Both the position numbers and the translations under genes were made by a program. Positions 34,948 to 42,927 of a stretch of DNA of 64,000 bases are shown here, piece after piece. Every line of letters begins with the position of its first letter. Positions within the stretch are counted from its first letter, which is position 1. The stretch is from DASPMP01 sp035758925 (GTDB taxonomy: Bacteria > Gemmatimonadota > Gemmatimonadetes > Gemmatimonadales > Gemmatimonadaceae). The notes under the pieces were generated by a model that saw only the letters and a list, made by a program, of their open reading frames with translations, had not been told where the DNA came from and searched no databases. The DNA lies in NCBI GenBank assembly GCA_035758925.1, contig DASTVV010000115.1, forward strand, positions 44,639 through 108,638. Direction: 5' to 3'.

Positions 34948-34975
34948 AGGGCCTTTCCAGCACGAGGAATGTCGG

Positions 34976-35413
34976 GTGCGGGTTCTGCTTCAGCGCGTGT
35001 CGAGGGCGGAGGTGCGTGTCGGCGATCGCGTCGCCGGCCGCATCGGTCATGGCTTGCTCGTCCTCGTCGGCTTTACGCACACGGACGGCGAGGAGCAGAT
35101 CACCTGGATGACCGACAAGATCCTCGGGCTCAGGATCTTCAGCGACGCGGAACAGAAGATGAACCTCGGCATCGGTGACGTCGGCGGCGCGCTGCTCGTG
35201 GTGTCCCAGTTCACGCTGTACGGCAATGCGGAGAAGGGGCGGCGGCCCAGCTTCGTCGATGCGGCGCGTCCCGAACACGCTGTTCCGCTCTACGAACGGT
35301 TCGTCGCGCAGCTGCGCGAGCGGGGGGCCACGACGGAAACCGGCGAGTTCGGGGCGACGATGGCCGTCGAGCTCGTGAACGACGGGCCGGTCACCCTCTG
35401 GCTCGAGCGATGA
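34976..35413 (+). CDS. dtd: D-aminoacyl-tRNA deacylase
   Basis: Proofreading enzyme that removes D-amino acids (and glycine from tRNA-Ala) from tRNA. The two active-site signatures are present: VVSQFTLYG and NDGPVTLW (the Gly-cisPro motif). The 145-residue length is canonical when the GTG at 34976 is used; it has GAGGA seven bases before it, and upstream residues do not belong to the family. The stop overlaps the maf start (ATGA). Confidence 0.95.
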   Translation: MRVLLQRVSRAEVRVGDRVAGRIGHGLLVLVGFTHTDGEEQITWMTDKILGLRIFSDAEQKMNLGIGDVGGALLVVSQFTLYGNAEKGRRPSFVDAARPEHAVPLYERFVAQLRERGATTETGEFGATMAVELVNDGPVTLWLER

Positions 35414-36006
35414 GCGCGCCGCGCCCGCGCGTCGTCCTCGCGTCGCAGTCCCCACGGCGCCGCGAGCTTCTCACCCTGGTGGGCATCCCGCACGAAGTAC
35501 GGCCGAGCGACATCGATGAGCGATATCTCCCCGGCGAAATGCCCCACGCGCACGCGGAGCGCCTGGCGCGTGAGAAGGCCGCGCGGGTCAGCGACCTCGA
35601 GGCGATCGTGATCGGCAGCGACACGATCGTCGTCGTGGACGACGACGTGCTCGGGAAGCCGCGTGACGAGGCGGACGCCGTTCGCATGCTGCGACGGCTG
35701 AGCGGGCGAGCCCATACCGTGATCACCGCGGTGGCGGTGGCATGGCGTGGGCGGGTGGAATCCGGCGTCGAAGAGGTGGCGGTCACCTTTCACCCGCTCA
35801 GCGAGGCCGCCATCGACGCCTACATCGCCACGCGAGAGCCAATGGACAAGGCGGGTGCGTACGGCATTCAGGGGTATGGTGCCACCATCGTGGCCCGGGT
35901 TGACGGCGATTACTTCGCCGTCATGGGCCTGCCGCTGCAGCTGCTCGTGCGCCTGCTGGAGCGCGTCGGAGTGCGTTACACCTTCGGCCCGCTCGAGCTG
36001 GCATAG
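35410..36006 (+). CDS. maf: Maf-family nucleoside triphosphate pyrophosphatase
   Basis: Hydrolyses non-canonical or modified nucleoside triphosphates. Seen: the N-terminal substrate motif LASQSPRRRELL, the catalytic region IGSDTIVVVDD with GKPRDEADA and GKAGAYGIQG-type C-terminal motif (DKAGAYGIQGYGA). The 198-residue length is normal. It cannot be assigned to the dTTP/UTP or m7GTP subgroup with confidence. It is coupled to dtd by a 4-base overlap and its 3' end overlaps the convergent GT9 gene by 31 bases. Confidence 0.93.
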   Translation: MSAPRPRVVLASQSPRRRELLTLVGIPHEVRPSDIDERYLPGEMPHAHAERLAREKAARVSDLEAIVIGSDTIVVVDDDVLGKPRDEADAVRMLRRLSGRAHTVITAVAVAWRGRVESGVEEVAVTFHPLSEAAIDAYIATREPMDKAGAYGIQGYGATIVARVDGDYFAVMGLPLQLLVRLLERVGVRYTFGPLELA

Positions 36007-37022
36007 CGCTCCCGCCAGCGCTCCACGCGATCCAGGACATCGCGCACCTGGATGCGCGGCATTCGCCCCGGACGAGTCTCCATGCTGATCGGGTAGTCCT
36101 CGTCGGGATCGCCGTACGCATCGACAATCAGGTCGTGGTACCGACGGTACGGGCCCGTGCGCTTCGGGTTCGTATACCCCATGAGGCTGATGACCGGTCG
36201 CTCGAGCGCGACGGACATGTGCAGCGGCCCGGTGTCGGGAGCGAGGACGAGCGCGCTCCCACCCAGAATCGCCGTCAGCTTGCGCAGTCCGCTCCCGAGG
36301 GCGGAACGTGGCTCGTGGCGAGCGTGCTCGCGGATCACGCGTTCGGCGTGCAGCTCGCGGTCGCTGCGGCCACCGACGATCACCGGCTCGAGGCCGAAAT
36401 CGTGCCACAGCGCGTCCGAGACCTCCGCCCAGCGCTCCGGCAGCCAGTCCTTCTCCGGCTTGCTGGTCGCCACGACCATCGGGGCCGCCGGCCGCTCGAA
36501 TGACGCGAAAAATTCCCGCTGCCATGATTTCTCTTCCGGCCACGGTCCGAGATGCCATTCCACAGGCTCAACCGGAATGCCCAGCACCTGAAGAAACTCG
36601 AAGTACTGATCCTGCACATGCTGGTTCGGGTGCGGCGGGATCTTGCGATTCGTGAACAGCCAGTTGAAGTCGCGCGCCCGAGTGCGATCGAAGCCCAGTT
36701 TCACCGGGGCTCGCACGAACGACGTGACGATTCCCGCCTTGAAGTACACCTGGAGGTTGATCGCCAGGTCGAATTCCTTGTCGGCCAGCGTCCGCCGGAT
36801 ATCGAGAAACGCGCGCATCCCGCGCGAGCGATCGAACAGGATGATCTCGTCCACGGCCGTGTGTCCCTGAACCAGCGTCGCTGGCCCGGGCTGCAGGATC
36901 CACGTGATCCGTGATGCGGGCCGATGGCGTTTGATGGCGTTGACCACCGGAAGCGTGTGCACGGCGTCGCCGGCGGCGCTCATCATCACGATCGCGATGC
37001 GGTCCAGTCGAGGTTCGAGCAT
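35976..37022 (-). CDS. GT9-family glycosyltransferase (LPS heptosyltransferase-like) 1
   Basis: A 348-residue cytoplasmic GT-B enzyme of family GT9. It begins with LDRIAIVMMSAAGDAVHTLP (acceptor side) and has the donor-binding region LAPDTGPLHMSVALERPVIS followed by LMGYTNPKRTGPY. GT9 enzymes transfer heptose or other sugars to lipid A-core. Acceptor and sugar are not predictable here. It faces a second GT9 gene (37648) across a divergent promoter region, within a cluster of envelope-sugar genes. Confidence 0.88.
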   Translation of the reverse strand: MLEPRLDRIAIVMMSAAGDAVHTLPVVNAIKRHRPASRITWILQPGPATLVQGHTAVDEIILFDRSRGMRAFLDIRRTLADKEFDLAINLQVYFKAGIVTSFVRAPVKLGFDRTRARDFNWLFTNRKIPPHPNQHVQDQYFEFLQVLGIPVEPVEWHLGPWPEEKSWQREFFASFERPAAPMVVATSKPEKDWLPERWAEVSDALWHDFGLEPVIVGGRSDRELHAERVIREHARHEPRSALGSGLRKLTAILGGSALVLAPDTGPLHMSVALERPVISLMGYTNPKRTGPYRRYHDLIVDAYGDPDEDYPISMETRPGRMPRIQVRDVLDRVERWRERYASSSGPKV

Positions 37023-37052
37023 CGGGCCGAAAACTAGACTGTGGCAACAGCG

Positions 37053-37080
37053 GTGACGACCGCGGGACCGCGACTATATT
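37053..37080 (+). promoter_or_regulatory. Putative promoter of the DUF4254 gene
   Basis: A good -10 TATATT at 37075-37080 with a weak -35 GTGACG (37053-37058) 16 bases upstream. The -10 ends eight bases before the ATG and no ribosome-binding site is seen, so the transcript may be leaderless. Confidence 0.45.
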
Positions 37081-37088
37081 AGGCCGTC

Positions 37089-37370
37089 ATGGCAGACACC
37101 CTCGGCGACCTGATCTCGCGCCTCGCGATGACGAACATCGAGCTGTGGCACGAAGAAGACAAAGCGCGCGTGCCGGACGACCACCAGGTCGCGGCCGCCA
37201 AGCGCAACGTCGACAAGCTCAATCAGGCGCGGAACGATCTCATCGAGCGCATCGACGAGGAATACCGCGAGATCGTGGCCGCCTTGCCGCGGCGCGCCGC
37301 GAAAACGGCCCGGAGGAAGGCAGGCAGGGCGGCCGGCCGCAAGCCTGTCCGGGGCGCCAAGCGTGGCTGA
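37089..37370 (+). CDS. DUF4254-like small protein
   Basis: A 93-residue helical protein: the DUF4254-type pattern IELWHEEDKARVPDDHQVAA followed by KRNVDKLNQARNDLIERIDEE. The last 25 residues are a Lys/Arg/Ala-rich tail, which is unusual for the family. DUF4254 proteins are commonly encoded beside GT9 and other LPS genes, and their role is unknown. It overlaps the next gene by eight bases. Confidence 0.72.
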   Translation: MADTLGDLISRLAMTNIELWHEEDKARVPDDHQVAAAKRNVDKLNQARNDLIERIDEEYREIVAALPRRAAKTARRKAGRAAGRKPVRGAKRG

Positions 37371-37638
37371 GACCATCGGATCGCTGGTCGACAAGATCAC
37401 GATCATCGAGCTCAAGATCTATCACATGCGCGAGCAGGCGCAGCGCAATGACGTGGACGCGGACTTCCGCGCGCGCTGCGAGGCCCGTCTGGACGTGATG
37501 CGCGAACAGCGCGACGACCTGGCGACGGAGCTCACACGCCTCGCGCAGGACATCGCGGGCGGGCGTGTCGTGCCGAAGGTGTACCGCCAGTTCAAGATGT
37601 ACAACGATCCGCAGTACCGGCGCGCGCAGAAGGGCTAG
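37363..37638 (+). CDS. DUF6165-like small protein
   Basis: A 91-residue helical protein beginning with GSLVDKITIIELKIYHMREQ, a pattern shared by small proteins found in LPS and polysaccharide loci. Predicted coiled-coil through residues 15-65. The GTG start lies inside the end of the DUF4254-like gene. The shared motif 'xxLxxLxxKxxIxxLK' with its neighbour suggests they could be paralogues or partners; the function is unknown. Confidence 0.7.
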   Translation: MAETIGSLVDKITIIELKIYHMREQAQRNDVDADFRARCEARLDVMREQRDDLATELTRLAQDIAGGRVVPKVYRQFKMYNDPQYRRAQKG

Positions 37639-37647
37639 TCGCGCTCC

Positions 37648-38745
37648 GTGCTGCGCCGCCTGCAGTCGATCGAGTTCGCGGTTCGCTCGGCGTTCCAGAT
37701 CGCGCTGGTCCGCGTGCTCGGCGGCCCGCGGCGCGTCGAGGTGCCCGACTGGCGCGCGCGTCCGTATCGAGTCCTCTTCATCCGCGACGACGGCATCGGC
37801 GACCTGATCGTCACGATGGAGGTCCTCCGCGCCATCACGGAATCGTCGCCGACCATCACGCTCGATCTTCTGTGCTCCCCGCAGAACGCCGCTTTTGCGC
37901 GCTCGCTGCCGTTCGTCAGCGACGTCGTGGTACACAAACGCAGCTCCCTGCTGAAGGGCATTCCGACGTTCCGCGAGCTTCGCCGGCGGAAATACGACGT
38001 CGTGATCGACGGTCGCGTGGCGATCGGCAACGTGAACACGCTCACGACGGCGCTCATGCTGAGCACCGGCGCCCGCTGGCGCATCGGCGTGTCGGGGCGG
38101 CGCAATGATCGGGTGTACAGTGTCCCCGTCGATCCGGGGACGCCGCCGCATTGGGTGGACTATCTGGCGGCACTGGCCGCACCGTTTGGTGTGGGCCCGA
38201 ACGATCGAGATTGGCGCGCACGCCTGACCATCACGGAGGAGGCGCGCGATGGTGCCGAGCGCACATGGGAGGGCATCGGCTCCGGGCGGCCGCGCGTGCT
38301 GGTCAACATCTCCGTCGGCAATTCCGAGCGATTCTGGAATCACGAGCGCTATGCGCCCGTGTTGGCCCGCCTGCGCGGGCGCCTGCCCAACGCGACGATC
38401 CTCGTCGCGGCCATGCCGGCGGAGCAGGGAGTGGCGGAGCAGTTGGCTCGGCCTGTTGGCGGGGGCGCGATTCAGCTGTCACTCGATGCGGTGATGGCTT
38501 CCGTCGCGACAGCGGATCTCGTGATCACGCCGGACACCGCGATCACGCACATCGCGTCGGGCTTTCAGACGCCGACACTGGCGCTGATGCGCAAGGACAC
38601 CGCGCCGTGGGCGCCGTATCGCTGTCCGGGCGCCGTGGTGTACGGCGACATCAAGCGGCGTCTCGAGCCCGGACTGCCGGAAGCACGCGTCGTGGCCGCG
38701 CTCGACACGCTCCTCGACGACCTTGTGCCGCGCCGCGGCTGGTAG
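37648..38745 (+). CDS. GT9-family glycosyltransferase (LPS heptosyltransferase-like) 2
   Basis: A 365-residue GT9 enzyme. The N-terminal domain has VLFIRDDGIGDLIVTMEVLR and the donor-binding domain carries ITPDTAITHIASGFQTPTLA followed by LMRKDTAPWAPY. A GTG start at 37648 fits the spacing after the small gene before it. Together with the first GT9 enzyme it probably adds consecutive sugars to the LPS inner core. Confidence 0.87.
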   Translation: MLRRLQSIEFAVRSAFQIALVRVLGGPRRVEVPDWRARPYRVLFIRDDGIGDLIVTMEVLRAITESSPTITLDLLCSPQNAAFARSLPFVSDVVVHKRSSLLKGIPTFRELRRRKYDVVIDGRVAIGNVNTLTTALMLSTGARWRIGVSGRRNDRVYSVPVDPGTPPHWVDYLAALAAPFGVGPNDRDWRARLTITEEARDGAERTWEGIGSGRPRVLVNISVGNSERFWNHERYAPVLARLRGRLPNATILVAAMPAEQGVAEQLARPVGGGAIQLSLDAVMASVATADLVITPDTAITHIASGFQTPTLALMRKDTAPWAPYRCPGAVVYGDIKRRLEPGLPEARVVAALDTLLDDLVPRRGW

Positions 38746-38768
38746 TGCGCTCGCGGCGAAACTTCCGA

Positions 38769-39611
38769 CTAGACCCGCTGCAACTCCACCAGCGCCACCG
38801 CCTCGGCGGCAGCAACCCACTCGGGCGCGGTCCGTTGTCCCGTCGACGACGGCGGCTCGTTGTAGCCGGCGTCAACAGCATCGGTGCTCGGGGTCTCGCG
38901 CCATCCGTCACGTGTCGCCCTGAAGACGCGGGGCGGGGCACTGTGCCACCCATCCACGGTCGTGACGCTGAGCAAGTCGTCCTGGTTCAGTACGCGGAAC
39001 CACCCGCGATCCGACCGCGTTCCGAACGGCACCGACAGCAGCAGCGTACCGCCGGGAGCGGTGACACGATGCAGCTCCTTCATCGCGCGAATCGCTTCCG
39101 CATTCGGATTGACGTCTCGACCGCCCTGCGCGCCATATCCCTTGTTGTCGAGCCCGACGTGCTCGAGCGTGGACAGACACAACACGATCGAGAACCATTC
39201 GTCCCGATACGGCAGGCGTCTCAGGTCCGCAAACTCGTAGCGCACGTCGGTCGACACCTGCGCGCTGCCTTCGTACGCGAGCGTGACGATCGACAGTGGC
39301 GGAAACCCCCGCGCTCGCCAGCCGTCCAGCACGGGTTTGTGGTTGAGAACCGATCCCGCATCCAGCACCACCGTGCCGGGTCGGCGCAAACCGGACACGC
39401 GATCAAACGCCCAGGAATACTCGACGACGCGCTCGTCGAGCCCAGCGTCGTGCCAGCCGAACCGTCCGTCGTTCGCCTTCAGGCCTGCCTGGATGGCGCG
39501 CCACCGCGCGGGGTGATAGCCCCGTGTGTAGGGCTTTCGGCCACGGTTTTCCCATGACCTGGCCTTCGATTGCGCGATCGCTTCACGCAGCCGCAACATT
39601 GTATCTGGCAA
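38769..39611 (-). CDS. Class I SAM-dependent methyltransferase
   Basis: A 280-residue protein with a Rossmann methyltransferase core: VVLDAGSVLNHKPVLDGW at motif I, LYRDEWFSIVLCLSTLEHVG at the beta-4 region and ELHRVTAPGGTLLLSVPFG downstream. Motif I is atypical (DAGSVLN instead of D-x-G-x-G), a form seen in enzymes of surface polysaccharide loci. An alternative ATG lies four codons in (39599). The target is likely a sugar or its intermediate, but this is inference from the neighbourhood. Confidence 0.75.
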   Translation of the reverse strand: MPDTMLRLREAIAQSKARSWENRGRKPYTRGYHPARWRAIQAGLKANDGRFGWHDAGLDERVVEYSWAFDRVSGLRRPGTVVLDAGSVLNHKPVLDGWRARGFPPLSIVTLAYEGSAQVSTDVRYEFADLRRLPYRDEWFSIVLCLSTLEHVGLDNKGYGAQGGRDVNPNAEAIRAMKELHRVTAPGGTLLLSVPFGTRSDRGWFRVLNQDDLLSVTTVDGWHSAPPRVFRATRDGWRETPSTDAVDAGYNEPPSSTGQRTAPEWVAAAEAVALVELQRV

Positions 39612-39681
39612 GAGCGAGAGAAGAGAGAGACGCCGACGACGGCAGCAAGCTACTCCTCCACGCCGAACTTGGAACCGGTCA

Positions 39682-40524
39682 TTGAGCTATGTGCGCCTGA
39701 CTTTCCAGCTGCTGTCGTTGGCGATCCTCTTCGGCGTGACACTCGCTCTCTATCCCACGTGGCTCTATCTGCGCGACCGAGCGCGTCGCAAGCAGCAAAA
39801 CCTGTTCTCCAAGTGGCCCATTCGCCGCGTTCGGGTTTCCGAGATCGACCCGGTATTCGCGCCCTGCAAGTTCGGGCCGTCGCTCGACACGGAGGTGCAG
39901 CTCATCGGCGGAATCGACCTGCTCCCGATCACGGGTGGAACGAGCGACCTCGAGGCCTGGATTCTCGCGGTGCTCAGCAAGCGGTCCCGCCTGATGTTCG
40001 AGTTCGGCACCGCGAGTGGGCGCACCGCCTATATGTGGGCGCGCAATTCGCCGCCCGACGCGCGAGTGGTGACACTGACGCTGGGTTCGGGTGACGTCGC
40101 AGCGTACCGCCGCGAAGCAGGCGATGCCGATCAGGATGTTCGGAACGCGCTCGACGAGTCACACTTCTCGTCCTACTACTACTCCGGCACGCCTGTCGAG
40201 TCCAAGATTCTCCAGCGATACGGCGACAGCAAGACGTTCGATGAGAGCCCGTGGGCGGGTGCGTGCGACCTGGTGTTCGTAGATGGTTCACACGCGCTGT
40301 CGTACGTGCTGAGCGATTCCCGCAAGGCGCTGATGCTGGTGCGGCCCGGCGGTCTGGTGCTGTGGCACGACTATCGTGGCCCGGCGCTCCCCGGCGTGTA
40401 CGAGGCGCTCAATCAACTGGCGCGCGGGCTGCCTCTGATGCACATCGCCGGCACGTCGCTGGTCGCGTTTCGCCGGCCTGCGGCCACCGAAGAGTCGCGC
40501 GCGCGGCCGTTCCGCTCGGGCTGA
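39682..40524 (+). CDS. Membrane-anchored class I methyltransferase-like protein
   Basis: A 280-residue protein with one N-terminal membrane segment (about residues 5-27, LTFQLLSLAILFGVTLALYP) and a cytoplasmic domain of the Methyltransf_24 type (LMFEFGTASGRTAYMWARNS as motif I, then DLVFVDGSHALSYVLSDS and PGGLVLWHDYRGP). The start is TTG 39682 or GTG 39691. The combination of membrane anchor and methyltransferase fits modification of a lipid-linked saccharide; the acceptor is unknown. Confidence 0.78.
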   Translation: MSYVRLTFQLLSLAILFGVTLALYPTWLYLRDRARRKQQNLFSKWPIRRVRVSEIDPVFAPCKFGPSLDTEVQLIGGIDLLPITGGTSDLEAWILAVLSKRSRLMFEFGTASGRTAYMWARNSPPDARVVTLTLGSGDVAAYRREAGDADQDVRNALDESHFSSYYYSGTPVESKILQRYGDSKTFDESPWAGACDLVFVDGSHALSYVLSDSRKALMLVRPGGLVLWHDYRGPALPGVYEALNQLARGLPLMHIAGTSLVAFRRPAATEESRARPFRSG

Positions 40525-41310
40525 TCAGACCTTCGCGGTCGTGAACCCGGTGCCGGCTCGACTCGCGCTGCGAGCACCCGACTCGAGCTCCTGGATCTCC
40601 TGCTCGGAGACGTCTACGCCAAACCGGTCGCGCCACTTGCGCAGCGATCGCGTGAGGCGCGCGAGGTTCGCGTTCAAAAGCGATTCCGCCCGGCCGCCGA
40701 GCGTCACGCGGTCGACGTCGAGCACGTACGCAGTGTCTCTCGCTACCAGAATGTTCTTGGCGTTCAAGTCGTGGTGTCGTGCGCCAGCCAGCGAGAGCAC
40801 GGCGACGAGTCGTGCGGCGGCGGACAGCGCGGCATTCCTCTCCCCGGGATTGCTTCGCTCGAGGGCGTGGGCCAGGTCGTGCGCCTCCGGCACTTCACGC
40901 GTGCACACGTCCGCGCGCTGGAACAATCCGCCGGGCGGATAGAGCGCGTAGGCCATCACGTCCGGCGTCGGGACGCCGCGCTTGGCGAGCTCGATCGAAA
41001 TCTCCAGCTCGTACGGCGCCCGCGTGGGCGAGAGAAAGAGATCGCCGGTCAGGGAGCGAAACAGCCCCCCGTGGCGATTGTGCCGCACCACCACGCGCTC
41101 CTTGTTGCGAGGCGGAGGAAGCGGCACGGCGTAGGCCGGCTCTCGACCCTGGATCACCCGCGCCGCCGGATGGCGTGCAGCGTACTCGTGCAACGTGCAG
41201 CGCGTTCCATCAGCGCTGACCAGGGATCGCCTGATGCTCTGCGCGACGTCGGACCGAGTCACTGCTATCGCGTGCCCCAGCAGCAGCCGCTCGTATCCGG
41301 CGGGGACCAT
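40525..41310 (-). CDS. Kdo kinase-like lipopolysaccharide kinase (KdkA/WaaP family)
   Basis: A 261-residue protein kinase-fold enzyme. It has the KdkA-type segment VVRHNRHGGLFRSLTGDLFL, the catalytic loop RHHDLNAKNILV and the metal aspartate in YVLDVDRVTLGG. Such enzymes phosphorylate Kdo or heptose of the LPS inner core. With the two GT9 enzymes upstream it supports an LPS core locus. Its 3' end is convergent with the methyltransferase gene and its start abuts the cyclase gene. Confidence 0.83.
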   Translation of the reverse strand: MVPAGYERLLLGHAIAVTRSDVAQSIRRSLVSADGTRCTLHEYAARHPAARVIQGREPAYAVPLPPPRNKERVVVRHNRHGGLFRSLTGDLFLSPTRAPYELEISIELAKRGVPTPDVMAYALYPPGGLFQRADVCTREVPEAHDLAHALERSNPGERNAALSAAARLVAVLSLAGARHHDLNAKNILVARDTAYVLDVDRVTLGGRAESLLNANLARLTRSLRKWRDRFGVDVSEQEIQELESGARSASRAGTGFTTAKV

Positions 41311-42914
41311 CAGATGATCACTTTGAAGACCTTCACCGGCTGAGTCTTGTTCTTGAGCTCCATGGGCGGCATTTCCTTGAGCTTCGGCTTCTTGGAAAGC
41401 GCCTTCTTCATCTCTTCGGAGATGAGGATCTCACCGGGACCAGCGGCCGAGCACAACCGGCTGGCCGTGTTCACCGTATCGCCAATGACGGTGAACTCCA
41501 GCCGCTTCTCCGAGCCAATGTTGCCGGCGAACGCCTCGCCCTGATTGATCCCAATGCCGATCTCGAGCGTCGGGCGGCCATCGCGCTTCCACTCGGCGTT
41601 CAGCTTGTCCAGCTCGTTCATCATGTCGATGGCCGCCGCCATTGCCTTGTCCGGGTCATCCGCCGTGGCGATCGGCGCGCCCCACTGCGCCATGACGGCG
41701 TCACCGATGAACTTGTCCAGCGTGCCGTCGTGACGGAACACGCAAGCCACCATCTCCGTGAAGTAGTCGGTGAGCAGGCTGGCCATGTCGTCCGGACGCA
41801 TCGTCTCCGCCAGCGCGGTAAAGCCGCGGATGTCGGAGAAGAGCACGGCCACCGGCCGCTTCTCGCCGCCCAGCTTGGACGCCTCCTTGGTTGACGCGAT
41901 ACGCTGGGCAACCTGTGGCGCGAAGTACCGCTCGAAATTGCTGCGCACCACGGCCGCGCGCCGAAGACTTTCGGCCTGCTGGCTGTTGTCGATTGCGGCG
42001 GCGGCGATGCCGGCGAACGCCACCACGAACTGGAAGTCCTGGTCGTTGAACCGGTGCGATGCCGACACGTTGTCCACGTAGATCACTCCGACGACCTTCT
42101 CCTCCGAGCCGATGAGGGGAACGCAGATGGCGGAGCGAATCTGCTGCATCAGGATGGACTGGCCACCGAAGCGTTGATCCTCGCCGGCATTGTCGGACAG
42201 AATCGCCACCTTGTCCGTGACTGCCGCGCGTGCGATGGACTGTGGAACGGCGCGCTGCTGCTCGGCGCCGCGCTTGTCGCGCGCGATCTTCGTGACGAGC
42301 AAGCCGGAGTCGTCCATCAACTGGATGGCGACGCGATCCACCGTGAGGATGTCGTAGGCGTGCCCCACGATCATCTGAAGGATCGAGTCCGTGTCGACGG
42401 CCTTGCTCGTCGCGGCACCGAGCTGCTTGGACACTTCCAGCAGCTTGGTGAGCCGCTGTTGAATCAATCCTTCGGGCGTCGCAACGGCGTCGTGCTCGGC
42501 CGACTTGATGGCCGTGAACGGCGAGCCCGGCGTGTTCTTCATCGGCAGCTGCCGGACGATCGTCGCCCCAGAGGGCGCGTCCTTGCCGGCCTGCGCCGGC
42601 GCGACCTGCCCTGGCTGCAGCCTGAACGGGACCTTGCCGAACGTCACCGTGTCGCCGATGGCCAGCGTGCAGGTCTCGACCCGCGCGCCGTTCAGGAACG
42701 TGCCGTTGCTGGATTGCAGGTCGCGGACCTGAACTCCCTTGTCGTCGACCGTCAACTCGGCATGGCGCCGAGAGATCGTGGGATCGAAGACCGGGATGTC
42801 GCTCGTCGGCGCACGCCCGACGACCATGGGTGCCCCGGTCTTCAGGTCGTACGTCTGGAGGTTGTCCGCGCTGGTGAGCTTGAAGCGCATGGCTGGAACA
42901 AAATATGAAACCAT
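41310..42914 (-). CDS. Adenylate/guanylate cyclase with FHA and GAF domains
   Basis: A 534-residue signalling enzyme. FHA domain at about 10-105 (MVVGRAPTSDIPVFDPTISR, RHAELTVDD, SSNGTFLNG); GAF domain at about 190-345; class III nucleotide cyclase at about 370-534. The cyclase motifs are intact: VLFSDIRGFTALAE and DKFIGDAVMAQWGAP carry both metal aspartates, and FTVIGDTVNTASRLCS follows. Thus it is probably active, making cAMP or cGMP in response to a GAF ligand and a phosphothreonine partner. The ATG at 42914 has AGAAGG five bases before it. The stop meets the Kdo kinase-like gene start. Confidence 0.88.
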   Translation of the reverse strand: MVSYFVPAMRFKLTSADNLQTYDLKTGAPMVVGRAPTSDIPVFDPTISRRHAELTVDDKGVQVRDLQSSNGTFLNGARVETCTLAIGDTVTFGKVPFRLQPGQVAPAQAGKDAPSGATIVRQLPMKNTPGSPFTAIKSAEHDAVATPEGLIQQRLTKLLEVSKQLGAATSKAVDTDSILQMIVGHAYDILTVDRVAIQLMDDSGLLVTKIARDKRGAEQQRAVPQSIARAAVTDKVAILSDNAGEDQRFGGQSILMQQIRSAICVPLIGSEEKVVGVIYVDNVSASHRFNDQDFQFVVAFAGIAAAAIDNSQQAESLRRAAVVRSNFERYFAPQVAQRIASTKEASKLGGEKRPVAVLFSDIRGFTALAETMRPDDMASLLTDYFTEMVACVFRHDGTLDKFIGDAVMAQWGAPIATADDPDKAMAAAIDMMNELDKLNAEWKRDGRPTLEIGIGINQGEAFAGNIGSEKRLEFTVIGDTVNTASRLCSAAGPGEILISEEMKKALSKKPKLKEMPPMELKNKTQPVKVFKVII

Positions 42915-42919
42915 GCGCG

Positions 42920-42925
42920 CCTTCT
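42920..42925 (-). promoter_or_regulatory. Ribosome-binding site deciding the cyclase start
   Basis: AGAAGG five bases before ATG 42914; the internal ATG at 42890 lacks one. Confidence 0.5.
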
Positions 42926-42927
42926 GC

